Source of the DNA: Ruminococcus sp. AM22-13
Lineage (GTDB): Bacteria; Bacillota; Clostridia; Lachnospirales; Lachnospiraceae
DNA: 64,000 bases
Assembly (NCBI RefSeq): GCF_003471165.1
Contig: NZ_QRIL01000004.1
Location: 1 to 64,000, forward strand
Direction: 5' to 3'
Position numbers and translations under genes: made by a program. Shown piece by piece: positions 25,555 to 35,667 of the stretch (positions are counted from its first letter, which is position 1; every line of letters begins with the position of its first letter). The notes under the pieces were generated by a model. The model was not told the origin of the DNA and ran no database searches. It saw nothing but the letters and a program-made list of their open reading frames with translations.

Positions 25555-27393
25555 TTATGCAGTTGCCTTATTCTCAAACTGGCTGTTATACAGGTCTGCA
25601 TAGAAGCCTTTCTTAGCCAGAAGTTCTTCATGATTTCCCTGCTCGATAATGTCACCGTCTTTCATAACCAGAATCAGATCTGCATCCTTGATGGTAGAAA
25701 GTCTGTGTGCGATCACAAAGCTTGTTCTGCCCTTCATCAGATTGTCCATGGCTTTCTGGATACGCACTTCGGTTCTAGTATCTACAGATGAGGTTGCCTC
25801 ATCCAGGATCAGAATCTTATTATTTGCAAGGATTGCCCTGGCAATAGTGAGAAGCTGTTTCTGTCCCTGGGAAATATTGCTGGTTTCTTCATCCAGAACC
25901 ATATCATAGCCGCCCGGCTGCTGCATAATAAAGTTGTGCACATGGGCTGCCTTTGCTGCTGCGATCACCTCTTCATCTGTAGCATCCAGACGTCCGTAAC
26001 GGATATTTTCCATAATGGTCCCTGAGAACAGCCATGTATCCTGAAGCACCATTCCAAACATCTCTCTCAGACTGCTTCTGTTAAAGTCTTTGATGTCATA
26101 ACCGTCTACCTTAATACTTCCGCCATTGAGATCATAGAATCTCATAAGCAATTTCACCATAGTTGTCTTTCCTGCACCTGTTGGCCCTACAATGGCAATC
26201 TTCTGACCATCCTTCACATCTGCGGAGAAGTCATTGATAATGATCTTATCCGGATTGTAGCCGAATTTTACATGTTCAAACAGAACATCTCCTGTAAGTG
26301 TATCAATATCTACAGGGTTCTTCTCATTCTGGCTCTCTTCCGGCTCCTCCAGGAATTCAAATACGCGCTCGGAAGCTGCAGCAGAGGACTGTAACAGGTT
26401 AGTGACCTGTGCAATCTGCTGGATTGGCTGTGTAAAGTTACGGATGTACTGGAAGAAGGACTGGATATCACCGACCTCAATACTTTTTTTGATTACAAAC
26501 ACACCGCCCAGAAGAGCTACCATTACGTATCCAAGGTTACCTACAAACTGCATGATCGGCATCATCATTCCTGAGAAGAACTGAGATTTCCATGCAGATT
26601 CATAAAGCTTCTGATTGTCTTTTTCAAATTCCTCTACTACATCATTCTCTTTGTTGAAAACTCTGACCACATTATGACCACCGAAGTTTTCTTCGATCTG
26701 ACCGTTTACTTTACCCAGATAGCTCTGCTGATCCTGGAAGTATTTCTGTGAATGCTTCATGACAGTCTGGATGATGAACATGGAAACCGGCAGGATCAGA
26801 AGTGCTGCCAGAGTCATCCACACATTAATGGAAAGCATCATAATAAATACACCAATCAGGGTTGTCACTGATGTGATCAGCTGTGTCAGACTCTGGTTCA
26901 GACTCATCTGCAAAGTGTCCACATCATTGGTGATACGGGAGAGGATCTCACCGTTTGTTCTGCTCTCATAATAATTCAGAGGCAGTCTGTTGATTTTCTT
27001 TGAAATATCTTTTCTCAGATTATAGGTGACATCATTGGAGATTCCTGACATTACAAATCCCTGTACAAAGGAAAAGCATGCACTTAACACATATAATCCA
27101 AGTGTCCATAACAGGATCATCCCGATTTTTCCGAAGTCGATTTCACCGGTTCCGTTTACCTTGGCAACCAGGCCGTTAAACAGCTCTGTTGTCGCCTTAC
27201 CTAAAATCTTAGGCCCTACAATACTAAACACAGTTCCCGCTACTGCAAAGATAAACATCAGTATAAAGCGGAATTTATATCGTCCCATATAGCGGAAAAG
27301 CTTAGCCATGGAGCCTTTGAAGTCTTTCGCCTTTTCGCCGGACATCATACGTCCATGTCCTCCCATAGGACCTCTTCTTCTCTGTTCGCTCAT
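25555..27393 (-). CDS. ABC exporter half-transporter (consensus ATPase site subunit)
   Basis: 612 residues with six predicted membrane helices (about 40-330) and a C-terminal nucleotide-binding domain. Walker A GPTGAGKT, signature ISQGQ (variant of LSGGQ), and Walker B ILILDEATSSVD with the catalytic Glu present, then the H-loop AHRLST. An unstructured Gly/Arg N-terminus (RRRGPMGGHGRM) precedes the first helix. It overlaps the upstream ABC gene by 4 bases, so the two form a heterodimeric type IV exporter. The substrate is unknown (drug, peptide or lipid); the upstream MarR gene suggests drug or toxin response. Confidence 0.9.
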   Translation of the reverse strand: MSEQRRRGPMGGHGRMMSGEKAKDFKGSMAKLFRYMGRYKFRFILMFIFAVAGTVFSIVGPKILGKATTELFNGLVAKVNGTGEIDFGKIGMILLWTLGLYVLSACFSFVQGFVMSGISNDVTYNLRKDISKKINRLPLNYYESRTNGEILSRITNDVDTLQMSLNQSLTQLITSVTTLIGVFIMMLSINVWMTLAALLILPVSMFIIQTVMKHSQKYFQDQQSYLGKVNGQIEENFGGHNVVRVFNKENDVVEEFEKDNQKLYESAWKSQFFSGMMMPIMQFVGNLGYVMVALLGGVFVIKKSIEVGDIQSFFQYIRNFTQPIQQIAQVTNLLQSSAAASERVFEFLEEPEESQNEKNPVDIDTLTGDVLFEHVKFGYNPDKIIINDFSADVKDGQKIAIVGPTGAGKTTMVKLLMRFYDLNGGSIKVDGYDIKDFNRSSLREMFGMVLQDTWLFSGTIMENIRYGRLDATDEEVIAAAKAAHVHNFIMQQPGGYDMVLDEETSNISQGQKQLLTIARAILANNKILILDEATSSVDTRTEVRIQKAMDNLMKGRTSFVIAHRLSTIKDADLILVMKDGDIIEQGNHEELLAKKGFYADLYNSQFENKATA

Positions 27394-29552
27394 GCCAGTT
27401 CCTCCTCTGATAACTGAGATCTTGCAATCTGCTGATATACCTCACAATTTGCCATCAGTTCCTTATGAGTTCCAATGCCTGCCATATGTCCGTCGTCCAG
27501 TACAATGATCTGATCTGCACCAAGGATGGTACTGATCCTCTGGGCAACGATCACAGTAGTTGCATCTTTGGTATATTCCTTCAATGCCTTTCTTAACTGA
27601 CTGTCAGTCTTAAAGTCAAGGGCAGAGAAGCTGTCATCAAAGATAAAGATCTCCGGATCCTTTGCAATGGCTCTGGCAATGGACAGACGCTGTTTCTGTC
27701 CACCTGAAACATTGGTACCTCCCTGTGATACAGGGGATTTATATTTCTCCGGTTTGGTATCAATAAATTCTGTAGCCTGTGCAACCTCTGCTGCTTCTTT
27801 CACCTGTGCATCAGTGATCTCCGGCTTACCATAACGGATATTGGAATCAATAGTACCTGAGAAAAGTACACCCTTCTGCGGCACATATCCCAATTTGTCA
27901 CGAAGTTCCTTCTGAGTCATGTCGCGTACATCCACACCATCCACTTTAACAGAACCCTTTGTCACATCATAGTATCTTGGGATCAGGTTAATCAGGGTAC
28001 TCTTACCACTTCCTGTACTTCCAATTACTGCGATCGTCTGTCCTTTCTTTGCTTTAAAGGAAATATCTGTCAGTACATTCTCGCCTGCTTCCGGGTAAGC
28101 AAAGGATACATGGTCAAATTCGATCTCACCTTTCACACTTTCTGACGGATGTACCGGAGTTTCCGGATCCTGAATGGAAACCTCTGTTTTCAGAACCTCA
28201 TCAATACGAAGCGCTGCCACATTTGCCCTTGGAAGCATAATGGACATTGCAGTGATCATAAGGAATGACATAATAATCTGCATTGCATACTGGATGAATG
28301 CCATAACATTACCAACCTGCATGGTTCCGTTGTCTACGGCATGGGCACCACTGTAAATAATGAGTACAGATACTCCGTTCATGATCAGCATCATAAGGGG
28401 CATCATAAAAGTCATACATCTGTTGACAAACAGGTTTGTTTTCGTCAGATCCAGGTTTGCCTTCTCGAAGCGCTCTTCTTCATGTTTCTCACGGCTGAAT
28501 GCACGGATAACAGGAATACCTGTAAGGATCTCACGGGATACCAGATTCAGTCTGTCGATCAGGGTCTGCAGGATAGTGAATTTGGGCATTGCCACCTGGA
28601 ACAGCACAAAGATCACAACCAGGATCAGTGCAACTGCCACCCCAAGGATCCATGTCATAGAAGAATCTGTATTCAATACCTTGATCACACCACCAATACC
28701 AAGGATCGGCGCGTACAGAACAATACGGAACATCATTGCCATAACCTGCTGTACCTGCTGCACATCATTGGTACTTCTGGTGATCAGGGATGCTGTGGAG
28801 AATTTGTGATATTCTCTGCTGGAGAAACTCATAACCTTGCGGTAAATGCTATTTCTCAGGTCATGACCAAGTCTGCCTGCCACTCTGGCTGAAATAAATG
28901 TAACACTGATGGCTGCCAGCATGATCACCAGAGCCATGGCAAGCATTCTGATACCTGACATCAGGATGTAACGCATCTGGATGGCATCCACATCTGTTCC
29001 CAGTGCTTCATATTCTGAAGCAACAAAAGAAACACCAGCCTGTGTCACAATAGACTCCGGCATATCTTTCAGCTTCTCATCCACCTGACTCATGATCTGC
29101 TGTACTGCTTCTTCCGGCATCTGCGCCAGTGCTGTCAGTGGATCTGTTCCTTCTGGAAGACCCATCTGTGCAACCATTGCCTGCCCCTGCTCACTGTCTT
29201 CGGAAAAGGCAGATACCATCATCATTGCCTTGGAGAAATCCTCATTTAAATTCTCTCTGGTTTCTTTGGAAATATCATCATTTAATACCCAGGTATCATC
29301 TTTCTGTGTATAATTCTGTGAAACTTCCTTTTTCTGATCCTCATCCATAAAAATCTGAAGATTCTGCAATGTTGAATCCCGAAGCTTATCCGGCACACTG
29401 TCTTCAATACCTTTCTGCTGGATACCTACATTAATGATCTTGGAGGTATAATCCGGCAGGGAAAGATCACAGTACGCCTGCAGAAACAGAAGCGCTATGA
29501 TCAGGACAATGTATCCCGCTGATTTCTTCAGATATTTCATCAGTTTAATCAT
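27390..29552 (-). CDS. ABC exporter half-transporter (degenerate ATPase site subunit) with extracytoplasmic insert
   Basis: 720 residues from the ATG at 29552, which has GAGGG nine bases upstream; an in-frame ATG at 29603 lacks one. Between membrane helices 1 and 2 (about residues 45-185) lies an acidic, Met/Gln-rich insert of about 140 residues, seen in clostridial exporters of this type. Walker A GSTGSGKS, signature VSGGQ, Walker B IFIFDDSFSALD: the catalytic Glu is replaced by Asp, and the switch His region reads AQRIST. This marks the non-hydrolysing site of a BmrCD/TM287-288-like heterodimer. Confidence 0.9.
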   Translation of the reverse strand: MIKLMKYLKKSAGYIVLIIALLFLQAYCDLSLPDYTSKIINVGIQQKGIEDSVPDKLRDSTLQNLQIFMDEDQKKEVSQNYTQKDDTWVLNDDISKETRENLNEDFSKAMMMVSAFSEDSEQGQAMVAQMGLPEGTDPLTALAQMPEEAVQQIMSQVDEKLKDMPESIVTQAGVSFVASEYEALGTDVDAIQMRYILMSGIRMLAMALVIMLAAISVTFISARVAGRLGHDLRNSIYRKVMSFSSREYHKFSTASLITRSTNDVQQVQQVMAMMFRIVLYAPILGIGGVIKVLNTDSSMTWILGVAVALILVVIFVLFQVAMPKFTILQTLIDRLNLVSREILTGIPVIRAFSREKHEEERFEKANLDLTKTNLFVNRCMTFMMPLMMLIMNGVSVLIIYSGAHAVDNGTMQVGNVMAFIQYAMQIIMSFLMITAMSIMLPRANVAALRIDEVLKTEVSIQDPETPVHPSESVKGEIEFDHVSFAYPEAGENVLTDISFKAKKGQTIAVIGSTGSGKSTLINLIPRYYDVTKGSVKVDGVDVRDMTQKELRDKLGYVPQKGVLFSGTIDSNIRYGKPEITDAQVKEAAEVAQATEFIDTKPEKYKSPVSQGGTNVSGGQKQRLSIARAIAKDPEIFIFDDSFSALDFKTDSQLRKALKEYTKDATTVIVAQRISTILGADQIIVLDDGHMAGIGTHKELMANCEVYQQIARSQLSEEELA

Positions 29553-29688
29553 TGCTTGATTCCCTCTTTTCCTATTTTTAATGTATGTCTGTGTCAAACT
29601 CATAGGTCAGTTCTTTCACAGACAATATTTTTATCTGAACATGCTGATACAGTTTTCTCAATCTGCTCCATCATGTATTTTTCAGTTT

Positions 29689-30162
29689 CTACCTGTTGAC
29701 AGGTATCTCCGAAATATTATCCAGAATCTGCCCAAAAAACCTTCGTAAAAGACATAGCTCCGCTTCGCTGAAGTTGCTGAACATCACTTTCTCCACAGCT
29801 TTACTTTCCTGTTGGAGCTCCTCCACGATTTTTTTTCCGTTTTCTGTCAGATATACACGCATGATGCGCTGGTCTTTATCATCACGTCTCCTGCAGACAA
29901 TGTCTGCTTTCTCCAGACGCTGGATACTTACATTTACAGTGGGCGGCGTTACACCCATACATTCTGCGATTTTCTTCTGGCTGCAGCCGTTATTTCTGTA
30001 TACGATCATAATGATCGGCATCTGTCCCTGCTGGATACCAATTTCCCGTATACGCTGCATACATCTCATACCATATTGGCGGTTGATCTCCATAAAAAGC
30101 GCAGGCATGCTCTTCTCTTCTCGTTTCTCTTTCTCATTCTTCTCCTCTTCCGGGCACCACAT
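29689..30162 (-). CDS. MarR family transcriptional regulator
   Basis: 157 residues. After a charged N-terminus (about 18 residues), the wHTH is MRCMQRIREIGIQQGQ, then CSQKKIAECMGVTPPTVNVSIQRLEKADIV, then wing RRDDKDQRIMRVYLTENG. It sits 136 bases upstream of the ABC exporter pair on the same strand, so it likely represses this operon. A palindrome lies in its promoter. GGGAG precedes the ATG. Confidence 0.88.
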   Translation of the reverse strand: MWCPEEEKNEKEKREEKSMPALFMEINRQYGMRCMQRIREIGIQQGQMPIIMIVYRNNGCSQKKIAECMGVTPPTVNVSIQRLEKADIVCRRRDDKDQRIMRVYLTENGKKIVEELQQESKAVEKVMFSNFSEAELCLLRRFFGQILDNISEIPVNR

Positions 30163-30213
30163 AACTTCACTCCCTTCCGGCCTCTGTCTTCTTTCAGGTC
30201 TGATATTGTTTTT

Positions 30214-30263
30214 TGATTAGCCTGACTAATCATATATAATATACTTTTAGACAAAAAATGCAA
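30214..30263 (-). promoter_or_regulatory. MarR promoter and candidate operator
   Basis: TGATTAG-CCTGA-CTAATCA (30214-30232) is a perfect palindrome of MarR-site size. Just upstream on the minus strand TTGCAT (30263-30258), a 16-base spacer and TATTAT suggest a promoter whose start the palindrome would cover. Confidence 0.55.
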
Positions 30264-30364
30264 GTGTTTTTTGTGCAGTTTATAATTATTTTAGATTTAA
30301 CTTTGATATTTCTAATTTGTAAACTTCAATTTTATTTTGTCCGGCTAATATTTTATATTTCTTT

Positions 30365-31249
30365 CTATCTCTGCATGACTTCTTTATAAAATTCTATAAA
30401 CACATTAATTGCCGGAGACCGCCATTTATTTTTATGGAGCAGCAGCTGTGTCCATACAGTTACCGGGCAACCGGCAACATCCAGTCTTTTAATCTGTCCG
30501 TCTTTCACATATTTCTCCGAAATGAAATCCGGAAGGAAGGAAAGCAGGCTGCTGTTTTTTACCAGTTCACATATCTGGAGCGGATTTCCGATTTCAAGAA
30601 CCGGACGGATTTCCAGTGATTGGGATGCAAGGATTTCATTCAGTATTTTTCTGTAACTCATGGCTTGTTCTGTTAACACAAACTCATTCTGAGAGATTTC
30701 ACTTAATTTCCATGAGCAGTCTGTAACAGAATTGTCAGCCGCTGCAATAAAATGAACCTGTTCTTCCTGTTCCGCGCAAATAATAAAATCCGAATCATAA
30801 ATATGCCTGTCCAGAGTAAAAACCAGATCTGTTTCGTTCTTCCGCAATTTATCAAACATCTGCTCTGTACCGTTTTCTGTTATCTCCACTTTTATTTCCG
30901 GATACTGATGATGAAAACGCAGAAAATCATTTTTAAAATATCTGCTGCAGACAGAACTGGACATAGACAACCGGATCTCGCCTTCAATGCTTTCAGCCGA
31001 ATTCAGCGAATCAAGCATTTTCGCCTGTGACTTCAGAATGTTTCGAGCCTGCTGCAAAACTAAAACTCCCTTTTCTGTAAGATTGATTTTATGATAATAA
31101 CGGTCAAACAGCCTGACACCAAGTTCCTTTTCCAGTTGTTTAATCTGTGAAGAAACTGTAGACTGTGTATATCCCAGTTCTTTTGCAGCAGCCGAAAATC
31201 CGGAATATTCACATACTGCAATAAAAGTTTTTAACACATTTGTATCCAT
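30365..31249 (-). CDS. LysR family transcriptional regulator
   Basis: 294 residues from the ATG at 31249, which follows AAAGGA; an ATG 13 codons upstream is possible. N-terminal LTTR HTH (NVLKTFIAVCEYSGFSAAAKELGYTQ, in two parts within residues 4-35, then VSSQIKQLEKELGVRLFDR). The C-terminal effector domain spans about 90-294. It is divergent from the NSS transporter gene at 31422, which it probably controls in response to the transported amino acid or amine (inference). Confidence 0.88.
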   Translation of the reverse strand: MDTNVLKTFIAVCEYSGFSAAAKELGYTQSTVSSQIKQLEKELGVRLFDRYYHKINLTEKGVLVLQQARNILKSQAKMLDSLNSAESIEGEIRLSMSSSVCSRYFKNDFLRFHHQYPEIKVEITENGTEQMFDKLRKNETDLVFTLDRHIYDSDFIICAEQEEQVHFIAAADNSVTDCSWKLSEISQNEFVLTEQAMSYRKILNEILASQSLEIRPVLEIGNPLQICELVKNSSLLSFLPDFISEKYVKDGQIKRLDVAGCPVTVWTQLLLHKNKWRSPAINVFIEFYKEVMQR

Positions 31250-31344
31250 TTCTCGTTCCTTTCCCATATTTTTTTCAATGTTTCCCATCGAAGCACAGAA
31301 GCGTTATTTTTCTTATATAAACGATATTTTCAATAATATACAAC

Positions 31345-31385
31345 AAAACAATCAATTTTACAAATATTGTTTTTTATCTTATAAT
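31345..31385 (+). promoter_or_regulatory. NSS transporter promoter with LysR-type dyad
   Basis: TTTACA (31357-31362), 17 bases, TATAAT (31380-31385). The dyad AAAACAAT (31345-31352) / ATTGTTTT (31366-31373) brackets the -35, a plausible LTTR contact site. Confidence 0.5.
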
Positions 31386-31421
31386 ATCTCTTATATGAAC
31401 TTCTGAAGGGAGCGTTATCTT

Positions 31422-32756
31422 ATGAAACGTGAACAGCTTGGAAGCCGGCTTGGCTTCATTATGCTTTCCGCCGGCTGTGCCATTGGCTGCGGAAATGTGT
31501 GGAAATTCCCGTGGATGTGCGGGCAAAATGGCGGCGGCAGCTTTATGCTGATCTATCTTCTGTGTCTGGTCATCCTGGGAATCCCGGCTCTTGTGTTGGA
31601 ATTTTCCATTGGAAGAGCGGCTCAGACAAGTCCCCTTTTCATGTACCGTAAGCTGGAAAAGCCAGGACAGAAATGGGGGATTTTCGGCTGGTTCTGTCTG
31701 CTTGGCAACATTGCCCTGATGGCATTTTACACTGTTGTCTGCGGCTGGATCATTTATTATTTTGTACAGTTTCTCAGAGGTAAAAATGGTTCACTGGGAT
31801 TTTCAGCCATGATCTCCTCTCCCTCTGTGAATGTATTCTTCTTACTGGTCACTGTAGTCATTGCATTTTTCATCCTTTCCTTCAATCTTCAGGGAGGACT
31901 GGAGCGTGTGACAAAATATATGATGTCTGCACTGCTGGTGCTGATGCTTGCTCTCGCTGTGCACAGTTTTTTTCTGAAAGGCGCTGGTGAGGGAATGACC
32001 TTTTATCTGAAACCGGATTTCTCAAAGATCGATGGTTCGGTGATCGTAGGGGCAATGAACCAGGCATTCTTTACTTTGTCTACAGGTATGGGCGGCATGG
32101 CTATCTTTGGCAGCTATATTGGTAAAGAACATTCTCTGATGGGGGAAGCTATCCATGTGATCACACTGGACACACTGGTTGCTTTTCTGGCAGGAGTTAT
32201 TATTTTCCCTGCATGCTTCACCTTTGATCTGGAAGTAAATGCAGGTCCAAGCCTTCTGTTTGATACAATGGCAGCAGTTTTTAACAACATGTCCGGAGGT
32301 CGCATCTGGGGTTCCTTATTCTTCCTGTTCATGGTATTTGCAGCTATGTCAACTGTCCTGGGTGTGTGCGAGAATATCCTGGCAATGATCCGTGAGCTTA
32401 CCGGCTGGTCCCGTCCAAAAGGCAGCGTGGTCTGCGGCACAGGTGTCTTTCTTCTGGCACTTACCACAGCCCTTGGTTTCAGCGTATTCCACTTCCAACC
32501 ATTTGCCGAAGGAACTACCTGGCTTGATTTCTGGGATTTCATTGTTTCCAACAATATTTTACCCCTTGGCTCTCTCATCCTTGCACTTTTCTGCTGTAAT
32601 AAATTCGGATGGGGATGGGACAACTTTATCAGAGAGGCCAATACAGGTAAGGGCTTAAAGGTACAGAGCTGGATGAAACCGCTCTTCCGGTTTGTACTTC
32701 CGATTATGATTGCCTTTATCTATGTTTATGGAATGTTCACATTCAACTGGAAATAA
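31422..32756 (+). CDS. Neurotransmitter:sodium symporter (NSS) family transporter
   Basis: 444 residues, about 11 membrane helices, as in bacterial NSS proteins such as TnaT and MhsT. The N-terminal signature SRLGFIMLSAGCAIGCGNVWKFP contains the unwound helix 1 region that binds Na+ and substrate; QNGGGSFMLIY follows in helix 2. It imports an amino acid or related amine with sodium; substrate not identifiable. GGGAG precedes the ATG. It is monocistronic with a strong terminator. Confidence 0.9.
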   Translation: MKREQLGSRLGFIMLSAGCAIGCGNVWKFPWMCGQNGGGSFMLIYLLCLVILGIPALVLEFSIGRAAQTSPLFMYRKLEKPGQKWGIFGWFCLLGNIALMAFYTVVCGWIIYYFVQFLRGKNGSLGFSAMISSPSVNVFFLLVTVVIAFFILSFNLQGGLERVTKYMMSALLVLMLALAVHSFFLKGAGEGMTFYLKPDFSKIDGSVIVGAMNQAFFTLSTGMGGMAIFGSYIGKEHSLMGEAIHVITLDTLVAFLAGVIIFPACFTFDLEVNAGPSLLFDTMAAVFNNMSGGRIWGSLFFLFMVFAAMSTVLGVCENILAMIRELTGWSRPKGSVVCGTGVFLLALTTALGFSVFHFQPFAEGTTWLDFWDFIVSNNILPLGSLILALFCCNKFGWGWDNFIREANTGKGLKVQSWMKPLFRFVLPIMIAFIYVYGMFTFNWK

Positions 32757-32761
32757 AAAAG

Positions 32762-32810
32762 AAAAATAAGCTCCGTGGATCAAAACTTCTATCCACAGAG
32801 CTTATTTTTT
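32762..32810. terminator. Strong bidirectional terminator
   Basis: AAAAATAAGCTC-CGTGGAT / ATCCACAG-AGCTTATTTTT, 19-bp stem with one mismatch, between the convergent ends at 32756 and 32832. Confidence 0.9.
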
Positions 32811-32831
32811 ATCCAACCATCATTTTTAATT

Positions 32832-33833
32832 TTAGTGAACCTTCTGATCCAACATTCTTTGGATCAGCTCAATGGTATCCTTCAGTCCATAGTTGGCACT
32901 GTTGATACACAAATCATAGTTCTCCGGTTTTCCCCATTTCTCACCGGTATAAAATTCATAATATTTCTTATGCTGCTTATCCATCTGCTTCAGAAAACGT
33001 ACTGCCTGCTTCAGATTCATATTACGGATATCCATAACATGCTGCACACGAACCTGGAAGGGAGCACTGATAAACAGACTGATATGAGGAATATGATTAT
33101 TCTTAAGAATCGCATCTGCGCAACGTCCCATGATCACGCAGTCTTCACTCTTTGCCAGTTCACAGATCAGATCACTCATATTGAAAAATACTGCGTCCTG
33201 CTTCGGAAGTCCATGATAACGATTGAATTCCCTGAACCAGGTTTTCAGATCTGTGTGTTTTTTCTTTCTGTATTTATCAAATCCTTCAAAATTACCAGTA
33301 TCACTGACTGCATTTTTGTCTGCCTGCAGACGCTTCATAACCTGATCAAAGATCTCTGCATCATAATAGTTGATCTGAAGCTGATCTGCCAGTTCAAATC
33401 CGATATCATTACCGCCACTTCCCTGTGTACGACTGATACAGATGATCAGATGGTCATTCTCTGAAATCTCGTTCTGGCGTCTTACGATCAGATTATTCAG
33501 ACTGATACGCTCTTTATCTACAATATCTGTCTGTCCAAATGTATCCGGAAGACTTTCGATCTCTTTCAGAATACTGTCATACTCTATCATAAGGCGTCTT
33601 CTCTCGCTCTTATCCCTGATAGTACGGGCCATATTACTGATCAGCGCCAGCTCACTTCTGAGCAGATGTCCGTCCGGCTTGGTATACATCAGTGCTGCCA
33701 GATGACGGATAGTTGTTTCTTTCTGTCCTGTAAATGTACGTCCCAGAGAGGAACCCACACATTTATAAACTTCTTCATCCAGGTTATAAATGCGTATTGC
33801 AAGTTCTTTACATTTTTCCTGATTATCCTGCAT
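32832..33833 (-). CDS. Cytidylate kinase-like family protein
   Basis: 333 residues. The C-terminal about 200 residues follow the cytidylate-kinase-like P-loop family: ICISRTQGSGGNDIGFELAD (variant P-loop), then YYDAEIFDQVM and VIMGRCADAIL. The N-terminal about 130 residues are helical and additional (IRHLAALMYTKPDGHLLRSE). Members are widespread in Lachnospiraceae, often beside transporters, and lack a proven substrate. It follows the antiporter gene by 15 bases with a GGAGG site, so the two are co-transcribed. Confidence 0.78.
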   Translation of the reverse strand: MQDNQEKCKELAIRIYNLDEEVYKCVGSSLGRTFTGQKETTIRHLAALMYTKPDGHLLRSELALISNMARTIRDKSERRRLMIEYDSILKEIESLPDTFGQTDIVDKERISLNNLIVRRQNEISENDHLIICISRTQGSGGNDIGFELADQLQINYYDAEIFDQVMKRLQADKNAVSDTGNFEGFDKYRKKKHTDLKTWFREFNRYHGLPKQDAVFFNMSDLICELAKSEDCVIMGRCADAILKNNHIPHISLFISAPFQVRVQHVMDIRNMNLKQAVRFLKQMDKQHKKYYEFYTGEKWGKPENYDLCINSANYGLKDTIELIQRMLDQKVH

Positions 33834-33848
33834 AATGATCCTCCCTCC

Positions 33849-35288
33849 TTATAAAAAGAATACAAACATATCGATAATAAACACCGGAACCAGAAATGCA
33901 ACAGACCACAGCATATATCCGAAGAATGACGGCATCTTCACACCATTCTCATCAGAGATTGCCTTTACCATAAAGTTCGGGGCATTTCCGATATAAGTGT
34001 TGGCACCCATGAATACTGCACCACAGGAAATCGCAGACAGAATCTTGGTAGGTACAGTTCCCAGTGTAGTTGTGATTCCATTGGTAAATGCCAGCGTTCC
34101 TGCTGTTGTAAGGAATACCAGATAAGTAGGTGTGTTATCCAGGAAACTGGAAAGCGCACCGGTTGCCCAGAACATCTCTGCCGGTTCAGTAACTCCCAGA
34201 TTCGGTCCTACAGCTTTTAGAAGCATCAATGCGGGCTGCATAGTGATAAAAATACCGATGAATAAAACCGCAACCTCCTGGATCGCACCCCAGGTAAAAT
34301 GGTTTCTGATACGAATCTGCTTATCTGTTGTCTTAAAGGAAAGAAAAGCAGCAAGCAATATGATTACAATTTCAATCAGTGCCGGGAATGTCAGGGTTAC
34401 TTCTCCAAAAAGATGAATGCCTCTTACATTGCCTGCAGCATCCTGAAATGCGGACATTCCCGGAAGTACACCGCTTAAGATTACCGCGCCAACGATCATC
34501 ACAAGGAAGATGATATTGTGCAGTCCATCCAGACGGAACTGAGTACCCGGTTTACGGATATCCGGTTTACGTCCATTTGCAATATCCTTTCTGTAGGAAC
34601 GTTTATCAATCTGATAAAATACAAACAGCAAAATGACCATATTAAAGATCAACACAGGGAACAGATGCAGACTCCAGAAGAATGGAACGCCTCGCATAAA
34701 TCCCATTAACAGCGGCGGATCTCCGATCGGGGTAAGACATCCACCCATATTGGAAACCATGAAGATAAAGAAGATCATAATATGTCCTTTTCTCTTTCTC
34801 CATGAATTCATTTTAATTACCGGACGTACCATCAGCATACTGGCACCCGTAGTGCCGATACAGCTTGCCAGAAGGGTTCCCAGTGCAAGCAGACCTACAT
34901 TAACACGGGGGGAACCTGCGAAATCACCCTCCATGGTAATATTACCTGATACGCAGAACAGGCCGAATAACAGAATGATGAATGTAAGATAATCATTCAC
35001 AATACAGTCCAGAACTGTCTCTGCAGTCTTTCCGGCTCCATAAACGAAAGCAAATGGAACGACCATCAGAATGATCCATAAGGCAACAACCAGTGGCTGA
35101 TGAGACTCCCACCACTCCGCTTTTACCAGAGGCATCACTGCAATACATAACAAAAGCCCTGCAAAGGGAATGCAAAGCCATACAGGTACTGTAGATGGTG
35201 CTTTGCTGCCTTCTGCCGCAAATACACTCAACGGACAAGCCAGAAGAACTGCAAAAAAAGCACCCAGTACGGTCACCAACTTTTTCAA
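33849..35288 (-). CDS. NhaD-type sodium:proton antiporter
   Basis: About 479 residues and 11-13 membrane helices in the ion transporter superfamily. Motifs: GTTGASMLMVRP, then SNMGGCLTPIGDPPLLMGF, then SSFLDNTPTYLVFL and GANTYIGNAPNFMVK, characteristic of NhaD/UIT-type carriers. I favour a TTG start at 35288, because GGAGGTGGCAGT precedes it; the ATG at 35303 lies upstream of that Shine-Dalgarno and has none of its own. The N-terminal hydrophobic stretch with VFAAEG may be a cleaved signal or first helix. It would export Na+ in exchange for protons. Confidence 0.82.
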   Translation of the reverse strand: MKKLVTVLGAFFAVLLACPLSVFAAEGSKAPSTVPVWLCIPFAGLLLCIAVMPLVKAEWWESHQPLVVALWIILMVVPFAFVYGAGKTAETVLDCIVNDYLTFIILLFGLFCVSGNITMEGDFAGSPRVNVGLLALGTLLASCIGTTGASMLMVRPVIKMNSWRKRKGHIMIFFIFMVSNMGGCLTPIGDPPLLMGFMRGVPFFWSLHLFPVLIFNMVILLFVFYQIDKRSYRKDIANGRKPDIRKPGTQFRLDGLHNIIFLVMIVGAVILSGVLPGMSAFQDAAGNVRGIHLFGEVTLTFPALIEIVIILLAAFLSFKTTDKQIRIRNHFTWGAIQEVAVLFIGIFITMQPALMLLKAVGPNLGVTEPAEMFWATGALSSFLDNTPTYLVFLTTAGTLAFTNGITTTLGTVPTKILSAISCGAVFMGANTYIGNAPNFMVKAISDENGVKMPSFFGYMLWSVAFLVPVFIIDMFVFFL

Positions 35289-35303
35289 AACTGCCACCTC
35301 CAT

Positions 35304-35667
35304 ATTTTATTTTTTCGCTCAATGCAGATATAGCAGTCAGAAAAATGGTTCGACTTGAAACAGGTGTTTCTTCCTATTATAAATGCATTCGATTTTTTAC
35401 AGATGCAATTATATCATACAGCATGCAAAAATCAATTGTAGGGATATTGAATATTTATACTTTATTTCCTGTTTTTTTATGCATTTTTAACATATTATAT
35501 GATAAATTTCGTTTATTTTTTAACAAGATAATCTGTTTTTCAGCTATTTTCCACTCCGTCTTATATATTTTTTAAAATTGTACTGATTTTGAAACACATA
35601 ACCCAATAACAGCTCCACAGTTTATTACTTTTTCGCAATTAGCACAGTAAACTTTCTTATATTTTTT
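35304..35667. other. Gene-free AT-rich stretch
   Basis: This region lies between the antiporter start and the hairpins at 35668. It is AT-rich and probably holds the antiporter promoter; I see no ORF or convincing RNA structure. Confidence 0.5.
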
